A program made the position numbers and the translations under genes. From Chromera velia (Eukaryota > Sar > Chromeraceae): DNA of 64,000 nt. The notes under the pieces are model-generated. The model was given only the letters and a program-made list of their open reading frames with translations, was not told the origin of the DNA and made no database searches. The DNA lies in assembly GCA_018398765.1 (NCBI GenBank), contig JAHBMJ010005723.1:1-64000 (forward strand). The letters are read 5' to 3'. Positions 50,807-63,100 of the stretch are shown piece after piece (positions within the stretch are counted from its first letter, which is position 1; each line of letters begins with the position of its first letter).

Positions 50807-52389
50807 GAAGAAAGAAAGAAAGGAAGAAAAGAAAGAAAGAAAGAAAGAAAGAAAAGAAAGAAAGAAAGAAAGAAAGAACGAAAGAAAGGAAAGAAGGAAG
50901 GAAGAAAGGAAGAAAGAAAGGAAGGAAAAAAGAAAGAAAGAAAGAAAGAAAGAAAGAAAAGAAAGAAAGAAAGAAAGAAAGAAAAGAAAGAAAGAAAGAA
51001 AGAAAGAAAGAACGAAAGAAAGGAAGGAAGGAAGGAAGGAAGGAAGGAAGGAGGAAAAAAGCTTTGCGGGTCAGCATGAGAAAGTGGATAGGAAAGCACA
51101 AAGCCCGCAGCAAAAGAATCAGACCACGAACGATTAATTTGGACTCACAGGAGCTGTCGTCGTTGTGTCTGTGAATAGAGTCTGGGGACTGTACGTGGTT
51201 GCTCCCCAAACTTCGGGAAGGCCGTTGCTAGAAACCAGACCGACAGAGAAGTCGCCACCCGCAGAAACGGTAGTGTAACTTTCACTGCTGTTCACTCCTG
51301 AGACCTGTGAGCCTGTATCATCGCCCCAACACACCCCCGTACCGTTCGCCAACGCGCCACAGCAGTGGGAGTCGTGGCAGTTGAGGGTATTCCATGTGTC
51401 TGGAGAGACTGTGGGGGGAGAGAGAACAGCCGAAGTTGTGGAAGTGCCCCAGCAGGTCACCACCACCTGGTCCTCCACGACGCAGCAGAAAGTCGGTCGA
51501 CAGCTGAGATTCTTCCAATTCGTTGCGATGCGCCCAGGAGGTTGAGTGCGCACATCGTTGGGGCCCCAGCAGACCAGTTGCTGCAACGGGAAACGGATCA
51601 GAAAAACGCAAAAAGACATTGACATTGCTTTTGCGGGAGTGAGACAAGCGGGGGGGAGTGCGGGGAGAGAGAGAGCTTAGAAGGGGGGGGGGAGACTTCG
51701 AGGGAAAAGGCAAAACATTTGAGGGAATCCGTGAATTGTCTTTCAGAAGTGGCGCACATTTGCCCTCATGCTCGGAGTGAAATTGAAAAATGTGCAGCCG
51801 AAAGACACATACAAAGTGCCATGGTCATTCGCACCTAAGGAATGGGCAAAGGAGACACACCCCAGCAATATGCAGCAGCCACACCCACCATTCCTTCTGT
51901 GATACCACAACAGTGCGCATTTCCACAGGACACTTCGTAGAACACAGTTGTCGACGGGGGAGAGGATTGGAGCTGAGCGTCCTGTCCCCAGCACACGGCA
52001 AGTCCAGTGTCGGTCAGGCCACACGTATTATAGGAGCCTATGGTCAGATTTGAAAGTTGCGTTCCTTTTCCCAGTGCAGACACATCAGGCACTGTGGTCT
52101 GGCCCTCTGTGCTTCGACCCCAGCACGTTGTCGTCTGATTTGTCGTGATGGCACATGCGTGGTTATCGCCCACAAAAAGACTCTCAAATAGGGCACCCGT
52201 CGCAATCCCGCTTACAACTGTCGGAGAATTGCTTGCCGACCCCCAACCGGCAATCGTTCTATAAGAAGTAAGGCCCAGACAGAAGTCTCTACCACAAGAA
52301 ATGTCAATGTAACTTATGTTGGAAGCAGCTCCTAAGAAGGAGATTACCCCCAAACATGCGAAAAGAGATTTACTGTAACGCCTCTTCAT
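28921..52389 (-). CDS. Giant REJ/polycystin-1-like receptor: RCC1, Ig/FN3, 20 DUF4215 repeats, REJ, GPS-like, five TM
   Basis: Twenty-eight exons join in phase: 52389-51859, 51580-51149, 50546-49580, 49017-48800, 48593-48186, 47823-47591, 47222-47041, 46612-46396, 46007-45860, 45408-45080, 44787-44617, 44351-44106, 43447-43207, 42805-42706, 42510-42470, 42019-41600, 41358-41161, 40846-37796, 37511-36866, 36539-36354, 36150-35259, 34805-34594, 34470-34242, 34055-33904, 33614-33421, 33217-31072, 30131-30010, 29607-28921; about 4,532 residues. The start is an ATG heading a signal peptide ([14 protein letters not shown]). The ectodomain ends near a C-R-C GPS-like site before TM1. Polycystin-1 family members act as adhesion/mechanosensory receptors; whether this one signals or traffics with a channel partner is inference. 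The end of exon 26 (several GT choices) is the least certain join. No stop or frameshift interrupts it. Confidence 0.85.
30010..33614 (-). other. Membrane region: TM1, cytosolic loop, TM2-TM5
   Basis: Exons 24/25 create TM1 ([20 protein letters not shown]). A mostly disordered, acidic and proline-rich loop of about 550 residues follows, where PLAT would lie, with a coiled-coil-like [17 protein letters not shown]. Then TM2 ([19 protein letters not shown]), TM3 ([20 protein letters not shown]), TM4 ([20 protein letters not shown]) and TM5 ([20 protein letters not shown]). The W-E-P after TM5 parallels the polycystin-1 block there. Confidence 0.75.
30151..30262. repeat. Duplicated 33-bp unit flanking an inverted repeat
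   Basis: Two near-identical copies (30151-30184, 30230-30262) flank a 15-bp inverted pair (CGTTTATTTTCATAC and its complement). It lies in the receptor intron just upstream (minus strand) of the acceptor at 30132. Confidence 0.8.
33705..33787. repeat. Tandem 43-bp duplication in a receptor intron
   Basis: Two copies starting CTTGTGCATGCACATCACAT with period 43, differing at a few bases. Confidence 0.9.
33904..37511 (-). other. GAIN/GPS-like juxtamembrane region and start of TM1
   Basis: Exons 19-24. A long Ser/Thr/Asn-rich region is followed by ESAYFVSC joined in phase to [12 protein letters not shown]. The C-R-C pair and the hydrophobic stretch after it sit where the GPS 'C-x-C-x-H/T' lies. 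The classical GPS HL-T/S cleavage tripeptide is not evident, so self-cleavage is doubtful. Exon 24 ends with [10 protein letters not shown], which begins TM1. Confidence 0.55.
37796..39999 (-). other. REJ region of the receptor
   Basis: Exon 18 continues without introns from the cysteine array into [20 protein letters not shown] and FTPSWTVD, matching the REJ opening ('G-x-x-x-V-x-x-C-x-x-x-x-L-x-x ... W-x-V'). Several hundred residues of Ser/Thr-rich beta sequence with many NxS/T sites follow. REJ regions sit before the GAIN/GPS part in polycystin-1 and sea-urchin REJ proteins. Confidence 0.75.
40000..47823 (-). other. Array of 20 DUF4215/Myxococcus-type cysteine repeats
   Basis: Exons 6-17 and the start of exon 18. 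Units follow C-G-D-G-x(4-8)-E-x-C-D-D-G-N-x4-G-D-G-C-S-x2-C-x2-E-x-G-(F/Y)-x-C, e.g. [19 protein letters not shown] count 20 E-x-C-D cores. Three are variant: [16 protein letters not shown] is shortened and two EECDNG units have long inserts. Family knowledge: these modules are extracellular, disulfide-bonded and common in protist and myxobacterial surface proteins. Confidence 0.9.
48186..48593 (-). other. Fibronectin type III domain of the receptor
   Basis: Exon 5 encodes [19 protein letters not shown], then [10 protein letters not shown] and [14 protein letters not shown], a standard FN3 fold signature (Pro start, Trp of strand B, Tyr of strand F, A-x-N-x-x-G). It ends in TLCGDGFVQ, the beginning of the first DUF4215 unit. 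Confidence 0.8.
48800..50546 (-). other. Ig-like beta-sandwich repeats of the receptor
   Basis: Exons 3-4. Repeats start SPxASGT(V/I), for example [21 protein letters not shown] and [19 protein letters not shown], with Thr/Ser-rich strands of about 110 residues. They resemble bacterial-type Ig or cadherin-like domains. The family is not named with confidence. Confidence 0.6.
49399..49488. repeat. Perfect 45-bp tandem duplication in a receptor intron
   Basis: Two copies starting TGAGAAACGGACAAACAAAT, period 45, with no difference seen, so the event is recent or an assembly duplicate. Confidence 0.9.
50697..51060. repeat. (GAAA)n polypurine tract in receptor intron 2
   Basis: About 360 bp of nearly uninterrupted A/G with GAAA units and GAAG/GGAA and CGAA variants. 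On the coding (minus) strand it is a polypyrimidine tract. Confidence 0.95.
51149..52389 (-). other. Signal peptide and RCC1-like propeller of the receptor
   Basis: Exons 1-2. After the signal peptide there are eight WG-type units, such as [45 protein letters not shown] and PEVWG. The 'H-x-C ... C-W-G' rhythm is that of RCC1/RCC1_2 repeats. Here the family's usual loops carry extra cysteines, as expected for an extracellular copy. Confidence 0.8.
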
Positions 52390-53924
52390 GCTCGCAAATG
52401 GATGTTTTCAGAGCCTTCCAGCTTTCCTGTGCTTTTTGTCTGCCTCCATTCCCTTTTGGCTGAGCAGCAGAGACTCTTGTACCACGGATACATCTAAGAA
52501 CGTCTACGCGTCCCAGAGAAGGAGACCCGTCTCTTCAGGCTCAGGGAGATGGCAAACATGTTGTTTTGCTTTCTAGGTCTGGAACGGAAGCAAGCTCCCA
52601 AAGGAAGTCAATTCCGAGACCGTTTGAGAAAGATCGCTCATGAAAATGCGGCATTCACGACCCGTCCCTTGTCCTTTCGTACATATAGATCGAAACCATC
52701 GAGTTCAAACATATGCATGTGTATATGCATATGTCCGAATTTGATCCGATCGAAGGAATATATAAGATGCATTTTATTCGATCATATATGATATCATAAC
52801 GTATGTACCCCTATAGCTGAACATTGATTCGTATAGTGGTTTTTTTCGAAAAAAAATCAATACATTTTCCTGGCTTCGCGCGTTTGGCGCGTGACTGTTC
52901 TACGCGCGCGCGTCAGGTTTTTGTGCCATTCATGCACGCGGAGAAGGCCAGCTAGGCGCGAAACCTAGCGCAAAACTTGGAGTCATATGTTGGGCCTGGG
53001 CATCCACATTTTTGCATCACTTTTTCACCCAAGGCAATCGTGTTTGACTATGTTTGACAGACATTTTTTTAGTTGACAAACATTTTTTGACCTTAAAAAA
53101 TGGCACTTCCAAGGCAGAAAATGCCACAATTTTCTGTTGGATCTCTTTTTCCTTTCTTCTGCGTTATAGTGTTTTCCTTTCGGGTATCTAAGGGCTCCTT
53201 TAGGACTCCTGGCATCTTCCAAGTCCCCCTCGGCTACCTAGGGAGGGCAGTATCCGGCGGAGTCGGTTGGGTTTAAAATGTAGTCCAGCAGGTTCCCCTC
53301 TTAGAAGTCCTCTCCCACTTGAGGCACCTTGGAAAGCGTTGCACACGGTTGGAAAGGAGAAAGGGGTCTGAAGCTCAAGAAGTCCTAAGGATAGTCGTTT
53401 TCTATGCAAGTTCCTTGATTTTGTTGGGCCTCCCAGGTGGGAAGAGGCTGAGTGGCAAGTGAGTGGTATCTTTTGTTCCTGTTGAAGGGTTGCTAGTTTC
53501 TGGATGACTCAGTGTGGCCTCTTTGAGCGAGCTCTTACACTCCTAGGCAGGCTAGGCTAGTAATATATATATGTTCAGATCGACTGCCCTCTGCCATTGG
53601 GACACGATGGCTACTAGCTTTAGTCAACCTTATCATCATCATTAGCCTTGCCTGAGAAATCTAAACATATTTCAGACATATAAAATGCCTTATGATGTCT
53701 TTAAACCATTAATTAAACGTGGTATATTTTACACAAGAAGATGCATTTCATTGATTGGCTGACGAAGTTCAAAGTAATTGGAAAACGATTTAAAACAAAA
53801 GTAATATGTATGTGGCTTGGAAAAAAATATGTATGTGGCGGGACCTCTTGTTTGCAGCTTGTCTTCAAAAAGAGGAATCCAATGCTTTTAGTCATGAAAG
53901 CTTACCCTGCAAAAATATTATGGC
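52390..53924. other. Spacer: receptor promoter region and TPR-gene 3' end
   Basis: Right after the receptor start lie (leftward promoter) sequences without an obvious TATA motif I would trust. A GCGC-rich patch is at about 52875-52915. 53150-53520 is more complex, G/C-balanced DNA with no coding frame. 53560-53920 is AT-rich. No RNA gene recognised. Confidence 0.5.
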
Positions 53925-55344
53925 TCACAGTTGAGACGAAGCGAACACACCTGCCCCCCCGCTTGAGTGCACAAACCCCTTCTCCCCCTCCTGGACAATA
54001 CCAAAGTCTGCCTGCCTCGTCTGCACTCTCTCTGAGTCCTTGAAGTTTCTGGTTGCTGGCGTTCCGGTTGCCACAGTGCTGGGTGAGACGGGCCCTGGCG
54101 TCCCGACAGGTGCTGTCAAGGGACTGTTCACAGACCGAGCAGCAGGTGACTTGACGGTAGGCCTCTCGTCAGAGTGACTCTCCGCCCCCTCTTCAGGAGG
54201 ATCTGCAGCAAAGAACAGAGAAGATTCCATACGCACACATATCGACGTGTTCATGTACAGAGATCCAAGACAGTGGGAGTTGCTGCACAACGTACGTGAC
54301 TCTGCTTCTCCTCAATTTTTTCACACCTGCTTCTCAGCGCAGAGACCACGTGTATCAAATGTGATCGATGCAATTCCATGCTGCTTGATATGCATACAAC
54401 GTATGCATATCAATACATGGACGTATATACCTGCGTCAACTGCCAGATCCCATCCAAGACCGAAGGCGCCCCCGATTCCGGAGCTCTTCCCTGTCTTGTC
54501 CTTCTCGTCGACTGCGTTGTCTGAGAGGAGATCAGAGGCTTCACTCGAAGAAGAGTTACTGGCCTCTGGGGGGGTGGGGGGAGGGACCAGGTCCTGGACT
54601 CTGGACAGACGCTCAAGGGCAAAGCAGTGCTGCAATGAATTAAGGCAAAAAGAAAAGAAGGCCGCCGGGGGAGAGGTTTCCACATCTAATCCGGCATACA
54701 GACGCAGAGAAGCACCAAGGTTTGCCTGCGGACAGCCCGCAAAAATGTGTACAAAAGGGAGGTTCACCTGTGTTCTACATACGTACACACTTCTTTTGCC
54801 CCGAACACACTCACCAAACTTTGAAAGCGGAAGAAATCCGCTGACCTCGGGATCAATGTTGAGCGCTTGCCTCAGGTAATTGTGGGCACACGCGAGTTGT
54901 TGAATCGATCCTGCATGATATACCCAAGCGCACCAAATTCAAATGATCAACAGGCGCAAGAGCAGGAAAATGGACAGATCGCTCAGCAGTTGAATGTCCG
55001 TGTTTGTCTTCGTTTAGGCGCAAAGGCTTTGATATACACATCTTTTCTGCACGTAGACATTTCTTCAAGAGTTGGGCGCACAGTAGAAATTAAAAGGAAA
55101 GACGTACCGTTTGGAAGTCCATCTGTGTCGCCAATGAGTCGGTAGAACTCTCCCAGACCGCAAAGAGTCTCCGCATCCTGTCGCCACCAAGAGAAACATA
55201 CAGAGAAAGAAAAACGAGGCTAATGGTGGTATCCTTTCAATAACAAGGTGAATATTCTATGCATCGCGAAGAAATCCATTAAATGCATTCGTGGGCACTG
55301 TTTGCGAAAAGGGGAAGTGAGTGTGCATAGGGTGGTTGGTGCCC

Positions 55345-55379
<35 letters not shown>

Positions 55380-58205
55380 AACCTGGAGACCTCGGGGTAA
55401 ATTGTTGCAGGCAGGAAGGAGCCCACGCATCTTGTCCTCCCCATCACCAGTGCTGGTTCTTACAATTTTCAGCTGAGAAACATCCTCAGCATACATGCAG
55501 GTCTCTTTGTAGCATCTCTCCCTCTTCCTCTTGCTTCGATCCCATCACGCCCCCCACATATGAATACGTTCATCCGTGTGAGGACAGACCTCTACATCCA
55601 CTCCAATCGCCATTTTGTAGTAGTTTCGCGTATGACATCTTCTGGCAGCCCGCCAGAGATCTGCACAGCGGAAACAAAAGCATACAGAGAGAAATGACTT
55701 TTTTGCGTCGGGCAATTAACCGAGTTTGCCGGGGCAGAGTCCGAATGCGTCCGGATTTGAACGAATTTTTCGTGACTCCTCTTTCCTCACTTATGATGGT
55801 CTTTGAAACTTATGATGGTCTGTTACCATTCAGACGGCACAGCGAGACGGGACAGCTCAAAAGCGACTCTCTCGGAAACATGTGGCAATTTAAAGATGGG
55901 GTATGCATAATGATTCATAAACCACGTTCACGCCCACAAATAGAGCTCTGCCTTCCCACCTTCAGGAGAGACCTCCATCATTGCATTATCACTTCTCTGC
56001 CGCTCTCTTTCTCGCGTCTCCACGGCGCTCAGACATTCCTTCACCACAGTGGCCGCCTTCATAGTCATCACAGGGTCCCCCAGACCGTCCACACTTCGCG
56101 GACTGCCGAGGGGGCTCATGTTCCGCGAGAATCTGCACACACATCGACGTGGTCTCACCACCAAACAAGCATACACATGATTGTCATAAGCCCCTACACT
56201 CAAATCACATTCCGAAAGAACACGCGTAGCAGGAATCGTGAAGAAGATTTATTTGCTTGCATAGTCTAAAGGGGCACTTGTTCCATCTCACAGACCCTCC
56301 ATGCACTAAAGCACAAATTAGCGCCGTCAGATGGCAGCATTTCAGACTTCTTCTTTGCGAGTTCATCACCCATGGGCCCGGCTGGCTTTGACGGAAAGAG
56401 AATCCCGGCGTCCTCATGCAGACATGCACCTTTATGTTTTCACTCAGATACATGCAGATGAACAAATGCGCCCGCAATGCAAGATGTTCTTAATGCATCT
56501 TTGATAATTGACTCACTTCTTTGCAATCCCGTCGACCATGGCACCCAGGTCTGAGGTCGAATCCAAAATGTACAGAAGACCCGCGGGGGCGCTCGTCAGG
56601 TTCCGAACTGTGTCACTCCGGGTGTATGGGCTTCCTCCTTCTGAAGGTGGAAAGGGAAGGGGCAACTCAGGTGAAGGAAGAGCAGGGACACCCCCTGGTG
56701 TGGTGACCCTCGTGTACCTGCTCACAGGTCGCTGTTGGACCTCCGCGGGAGCTGTGTGAATGGAATGAGGAGTGGGGGCCGCCGGCAGGCCTCTGTCTCT
56801 GTCCCCTGCTCTTGGACTCCACTGTGAACGCGCCTGCTCGAGGTCGACTCTGTCAAGGGGTGATCTCTGTGTGATGTAAGTCGTGACAGCCGAATTCCCT
56901 GTGATCAGAGTGTTGACATCGAACAGAGCAGAGATCACAGACCCACGTCTTCTCGTACCCTGCTCTTCAGGAACTTGCCGGGGTGCTCCGGGCAGTTGGG
57001 GGATTTCCTCGCGCTTCCTCAGGACAGCGGCCTGCCTGATGAGGCTTTTCGCTGTCTCAACCAGACGCGCAAAATCGCCGAGAGAGCGAAAGAATTCGCA
57101 AATTCCAAAGAGGCTTGTCACACGGTCCTTCTGCAACAACCCAGACAGACAACACCACTTTTTTTCCACACACACACACACACACAGACAGACATGCATA
57201 CATACATCAACTCCCAAGGGCCCACGGAGAAAGAGAGCGAGATGACATGGTGATTCATCTACAGAAAAAAGCCGCGGAGAACGACAGCGCGACATAGCTG
57301 GCAAAGTCAGGAAAAGATTGCGAAAAAAAAAAAAGCCTTGCCTGGTTGAGCGCATATCCCCTTTGGAAGGCATTTCTTGCCCCCATCACGTTGCCCCGGC
57401 ACTGCATCAATCAATGCATGAGAAAAACTTTCAAAACTTTGGCGCCATCAATCTTGCACCTTTTTGAAGGATCTTAATTCGATCTGATCTCAACATTGTA
57501 GACAGGTACAAGACATAGAAAGACAAAAGCAACAGACGGCTGCACTTGAAGATCACAAAAGAAAAGCCCTGATCGAGGTGTGTCTCCGACAGCTGAGGCG
57601 TCAAGAAAGACAAGCGGCAGAGAGATGACTTTGGGCAGGGAAGGAAAGAAAAAAGGCCCAAACCAGTAAAGGGCTGTACACGAGAAGCTGTACACGAGAA
57701 GACCGGAATAATCAAGTGACTTCAAGCTCTGTTTTCCAACAGGGAGAGAAATCAACCACCCCGACGCTGCAGTGACTGACCAGAAGAGCAGCACCCAACC
57801 CAAGCCAGCATAGGGTCGACTGCAGACTCTTATATGCAGATGGATACGTACACAGAGGGACTCAACGGGCACTCAAAAAGACACTCAAAAATGCATACAG
57901 GACACTTAAAATGCACAAGATGTCTTCATCAACACAAATGCGACTGGGTGATGAACATACGCATTCACGAACAAAGTCGCACATACAACCATCGACGCCA
58001 AAACAAGAGCTTCAGAAGCGCCAAATTGACACAACAAAAAGCAGAACAGCTTCGAAACTGTCTTGAACGAACCAAGGTCACTGCAGGGATACAGGAAGCA
58101 TGGACCCAGACACACGAAAAACCACTCTCACTCTTTTAAATACCGACAAGGCTAACGGGAACTTTCACTTACTGACTCACTCACTGACTCACTCACTCAC
58201 ACGCA

Positions 58206-58250
<45 letters not shown>

Positions 58251-60139
58251 CCTTGCGTTCGCTGGTGCCTACACGAGAATGCATGATCCCACGACGAGAG
58301 CTAGAGAGACATATGATGGTAAGAACAAAAGAAAGCGGCAATCAAATGTCTACAACGAACCACCCAAACCAAAGAAGGTTCTGCATGACGACATGAAGAA
58401 GTGGATCGACCCTTTTGCTTTAGACCTCATGTACCCACGTCAAGATTGACCAGACAAATGCAGGCACCCAAAATTCCACACTTCCACATTCCCAAACAAA
58501 GAAAAACTTCAAAACTGCCTATAGCAGAAAATTAAACTCACGAGGAAAAACAGAAAGGAAGAAAGAAACAAAGAAGGAAAGAAAGGAAGAAGGAATACAG
58601 ACAGACAGACAGACAAACAAACTGACAAACAGACAAACCTACAAACACACAAACAGAAAAGAAGACAGAAGATGAGAAGAACAACTCAGAAGAATAACCC
58701 GTATCTGACCTTTTGACGCAGCCTGAGAGCAACCCTGTAGAGAGCGTCGCTATTGGCGAAATACCCTTCGCGTCCTCTGCATTGGAGAAGCGCGCTCAAA
58801 GTGAGAAAAGGCGGGTAGTATGGAGAGATGGAAACAAGCTAGAGCCGCAGCATTCCGCCTTTCTGTCTCTGGCATTTCTTTCTTTTCGTTTTGTGCCTGC
58901 GCGTGCGTCAAAGCTGCGCTCGAATCTATTGAAGAGAGGATGAAGTGGCAAACACTTTGTGTTTTCTCCTCTTCGTTAGACTTTTCGATTTCATTTGTAC
59001 CTCTCGAGACTCACCTGAAGAAGGAAGCAGAGATGAACATGTCACGGAATTTCTGCAGTCCGGAGACCCGGGGAGGAGACACGGAGAAGAATGATAGAAG
59101 AACCCATACCCCCATCCTCACTCCCACTTTCGTCTGCCCACTTTTTCTCTCCTTTTCAGCTTTCTTGGAGGTATCAAATATATCTGACAGCGCTGTAAAG
59201 ATAAAGTGGATAGTTTGAAGATTGTCTTCCCTCTCTTCTTTTCTTCTGACAGGCCAGATCCAACTAGAAGCTAGTAAACCTGCTGTTTCTTCCCGACGCT
59301 CTAATGTTCTTCAGTTTTGACGCTGAAAACTCTGTGTACTCCAGAGCAGACGCCTTCCTTCCTTCTGTCAGACAGAGAACATGTACCAGCTAACCAATCT
59401 CTGTGCCTCAGTGCATGCATCCTGTATGAAAATAATTCTGTATGAAGATAATTTCTGCATGAAAATAAACGCATGCAGAGAACATGTACCAGCTGACCAA
59501 TCTACGTGCCACAGCGAGTGCTTCGTCGTATCGTAGGGGCGGCAGTACCCCCGCTGCGGATTAAGGAAAGCATCCAAGACAAAAAAGAGAAAAGACCAGT
59601 GACATGGAGAGACTCAAACCGAGGCGACAGATCGACTGAATTTCCCAAAGCTGTGTCCTCATGGAGAATGTAGACGTGGAGAGAAAAATGAGAATGGGCA
59701 TGGGAAGAAAACTAATCTTCAATCAATAAGTCGAAACATAAGCAACTTAGAATTTGAGTAAGTAAATTATGCGGAAGTCAAAAGACCTCCTGCATGCTTG
59801 GCCCGACGTACACACACGCCCCATGCGGCGCATACCCGGATTCCAAATCAAAAAAAGAAATACCAGCAAGTAATTCATTTCATGGTTTGTAAGAAAAAAG
59901 AAATCCTGCATCAACCTCAGAGGCACTTGGTTCACTTGTAGATTGAATTCCTCGGAAACACAAACAGTCCGCTCCTCAACTGACCGGCTTCCCGTGTTCC
60001 AGGCGTCATGGGTCTGACAACGGGAACCGCAATTCCTGCATGCAATTGAAGCAACAGAATATGAATATTTGCACGAAAAAAACTTTCTGCCTCTTCACTT
60101 CCTTCTCTCTATCTCTTTTCCTTTTTCACACTTACACAC

Positions 60140-60182
<43 letters not shown>

Positions 60183-63100
60183 AGGGAGAGAAAGAGAGAG
60201 AGAAAAGGAGACAGCGACCCATACATGCAGCGGGGCATCACAAGTGGAAGCAGGGCTGCTGAGTACAGAGGAGAGCAGAAACACGGACCCTAAGGAAGAC
60301 TTATGGGAGAAGTCAAAATGAGATGCACATGCCCACACTCTTTCAGCACAAAGAGCCATGGCCATGCTCTGACGAGGAAACTCCTGGCTTCTGAGTCTTT
60401 GAAAAAGGGGGAACAACAGTCAGTAGGTACAGCTGCAAGACTTGAAAAAGGGGAAAGTGGACAGCCAACCACTATTCAATCGTGCCAGAAAGAAAGTGTC
60501 AGAAGGAAGCGACACACGACACAAGGAAGGATAGGAGTGAAAAAGGAAGCAAGACCGGAAAGAAGGGCGGCATGCCAGGAATCACTCTTGACTTAGACAA
60601 ATGATGAAGAGGTCAATTGACTTCTTTGGCTAAAAATGACCTTGTTACTGGGTCTGATACCCGCGCCGTATAAATCTATGCGTTCACCACAAATGTGAAG
60701 AGGAAATGACCGACAGATTTGATTCGACTGACTTCCATAGGACGAGTAAGTCTTAAGAGTTCCAGAGCCACTCGAGGAGGATGAACTGCTTTTTGGGTTG
60801 GACTCCCCGTCAGCTCTCCTGTAGTCCCTGTTTTTGGATTTGTAGTCAGTTACTAGACTCTGGGCAAAGTTGGAGGCCTCCTGCTTGCTCCCTTTGTTCC
60901 CCTCTGCCGCCGAAGGAACCTTCTGTGCGGACTTGTCCGAGTACCTCGACCCTCCTTCCTCTGCGAACAGAATGTGATCAGGAACAGCAGCCTCATCCCT
61001 GTAGCCCCCACCAAAGTCGAGGCCCATACCTGCAAAAAGAAATTGATGCAAGTGTACACGGATATCCATACACTCACATCTATGCATGGCTTGGCAAACA
61101 TCTGTCCTTTTCTATGCTTTTGCAACCAAGACTATTGCAAGAAGATTTCCAATCGTCTATCTAGCGTCTCTCAAATCATGAACCAAGAGGAGGAGCCAGA
61201 CACGAACAAGTTCTTGTGCACGCTCACCACAAGAAGCCTCCTAGGCAGCTGAAGATACGTACATGCTCTCCCTCCCCCCCTCCCTCCCTACCTGGAATGG
61301 CGGTCTCAAATTCTCCGAAAAGCCCCGGCGGCTGCCCTGCATTTGCCTCTTCGCCCTGTCCATCCTTTTTCGGCTCCACAGCACCACCACCTACAGCAGC
61401 GGCCTCTCCCCCTACAGCAGAGAACCAGAACTCCTCCTTACCGTCCTCGTGTTCTGACACAGAAATGTCATCTACCGAGGGCGGGGCTGCCTCTTGGGTC
61501 GCTGCGAGTGAAGACATTCTGTTCTTCTTCCGCTCTTCAGATGTCAGGCTCTCGGATTTAGACACGGAGGCCGTGGGGCGATTTGTCACCGGGGGCGGGG
61601 GGAGGAAGGCTGCCTTGAAGTTGGGGGGGGGAGGAATGCCGGCGCGTTTCCGCATCCTGCAGCCTCACAGAGAATGTAAGAGGTACAAATGTTCAGACTA
61701 CTCCCATACTCTCATCACCTTGGTGCCTTGAGATGAGAGGGAGTCGGGAATTCGAATTGGCAGCCAGCAGGCTTCATAGAGAATTTTGGCGATAGGGAAG
61801 GACAAAACCAGCGGCATGAATCAATCTGACAAGCCCTTTTGGGCACATTTGTTTTTTTCCATTTTTAATCTATCTCTCCATGTGGAGATGTCTCTTTGAT
61901 TGCGTTCAATTGAAAGTCTGACTGACTCTGCGCTGATGGGCATCAAGGCCTTTGCAGGAGACGCGGGGGAACGTGAGAGGAGCATGGAGACGGTTGAGAA
62001 CTTCGCCTTCTGCGCGGTGGAGTTCAGAGAGGCGACTCCCCCAAAGGCAGAGAACATTGAGGGGCCAGCCTGGCCGTTTGCGTTGTTATTGGTGATTAGT
62101 TTGGAGGATGCAAGTTTCTGTTCGAGGGAAGGGAACACGTCGTCGATGCGACTGACGACTGGAGAGACCATCACGTCGCACCTGCAAGGGCGGAAAAGTT
62201 GTGGCATTGGCACGTGCAATGTGGTTTTTTCTTCTAGGCCCAGTTTTTAATCTTGATGGATCGACGACTGGTCAAACTTCACTCTGCACTACACCATCCG
62301 ATCGAAGAACGCCCATGTCGACCTCAGATAGTTGCAGGTAAACACTTTCGGACAAAACACAAATCAAGAGTACAGACAAAGCCCAACAAAGACTTCCGGA
62401 CACGCATGAGAAGAGTACACAAAGAGATTTGAGTATCAGAACTCCTAATTAAAAAAAGAGTCTCTGGAGAGGAATCACACCGAACAAAAAAAAGGCATGT
62501 GGGCAGGAGAGAACGGTGGGTCACTCAGATGGGTTTCGTGCCCACATGCTGCATTTGCTTATTTCATTTCCCGCGTCTTCCTTCCTTGCATATTCATTCT
62601 GTTTGTATCCATTATAACTGCACACACTTTCACCACGGTCCAAGTTGACTTTTCTTTCTGATCATTCAAATCCCTTCCCCCCTCCGCCCAACGAACCTGA
62701 AGTCCTCCATGAGGGTCGAGTAGGTCTTGAAGGACTTCGTGCCCCAGACGTACTCTCCTCCGTTGCGGCTGATTCTGCATTCACTCACTCAAACACTCAC
62801 TCACTCACTCACTCACTCACTCAAACACTCACTCACTCACTCACTCACTCACTCACTCAAACACTCACTCACTCACTCACTCAAACACTCACTCACTCAC
62901 TCACTCACTCAAACACTCACTCACTCACTCACTCACTCACTCACTCCTTCCTTCCTTCCTTCCTTCCTTCCTTCACTCACTCACTCACTCACTCACTCAC
63001 TCCTTCCTTCACTCACTCATTCACTCACTCACTCACTCACTCACTCACTTATGCGTACCTGCATTCATTCGTCCGTTCTTTTATTCTGCTGGTGAATTAC

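Noticed and set aside
50512-51174. Lys/Glu/Arg-rich protein on the plus strand (and Ser/Phe-rich on minus)
   Set aside because: Translation of the GAAA microsatellite.
53150-53520. Possible SINE or structured RNA gene
   Set aside because: Composition differs from its surroundings, but no tRNA-like promoter boxes, tail or target duplication could be recognised.
62784-63050. CRISPR-like regular array
   Set aside because: Simple CTCA tetranucleotides with short interruptions, no unique spacers, in a eukaryotic intron.
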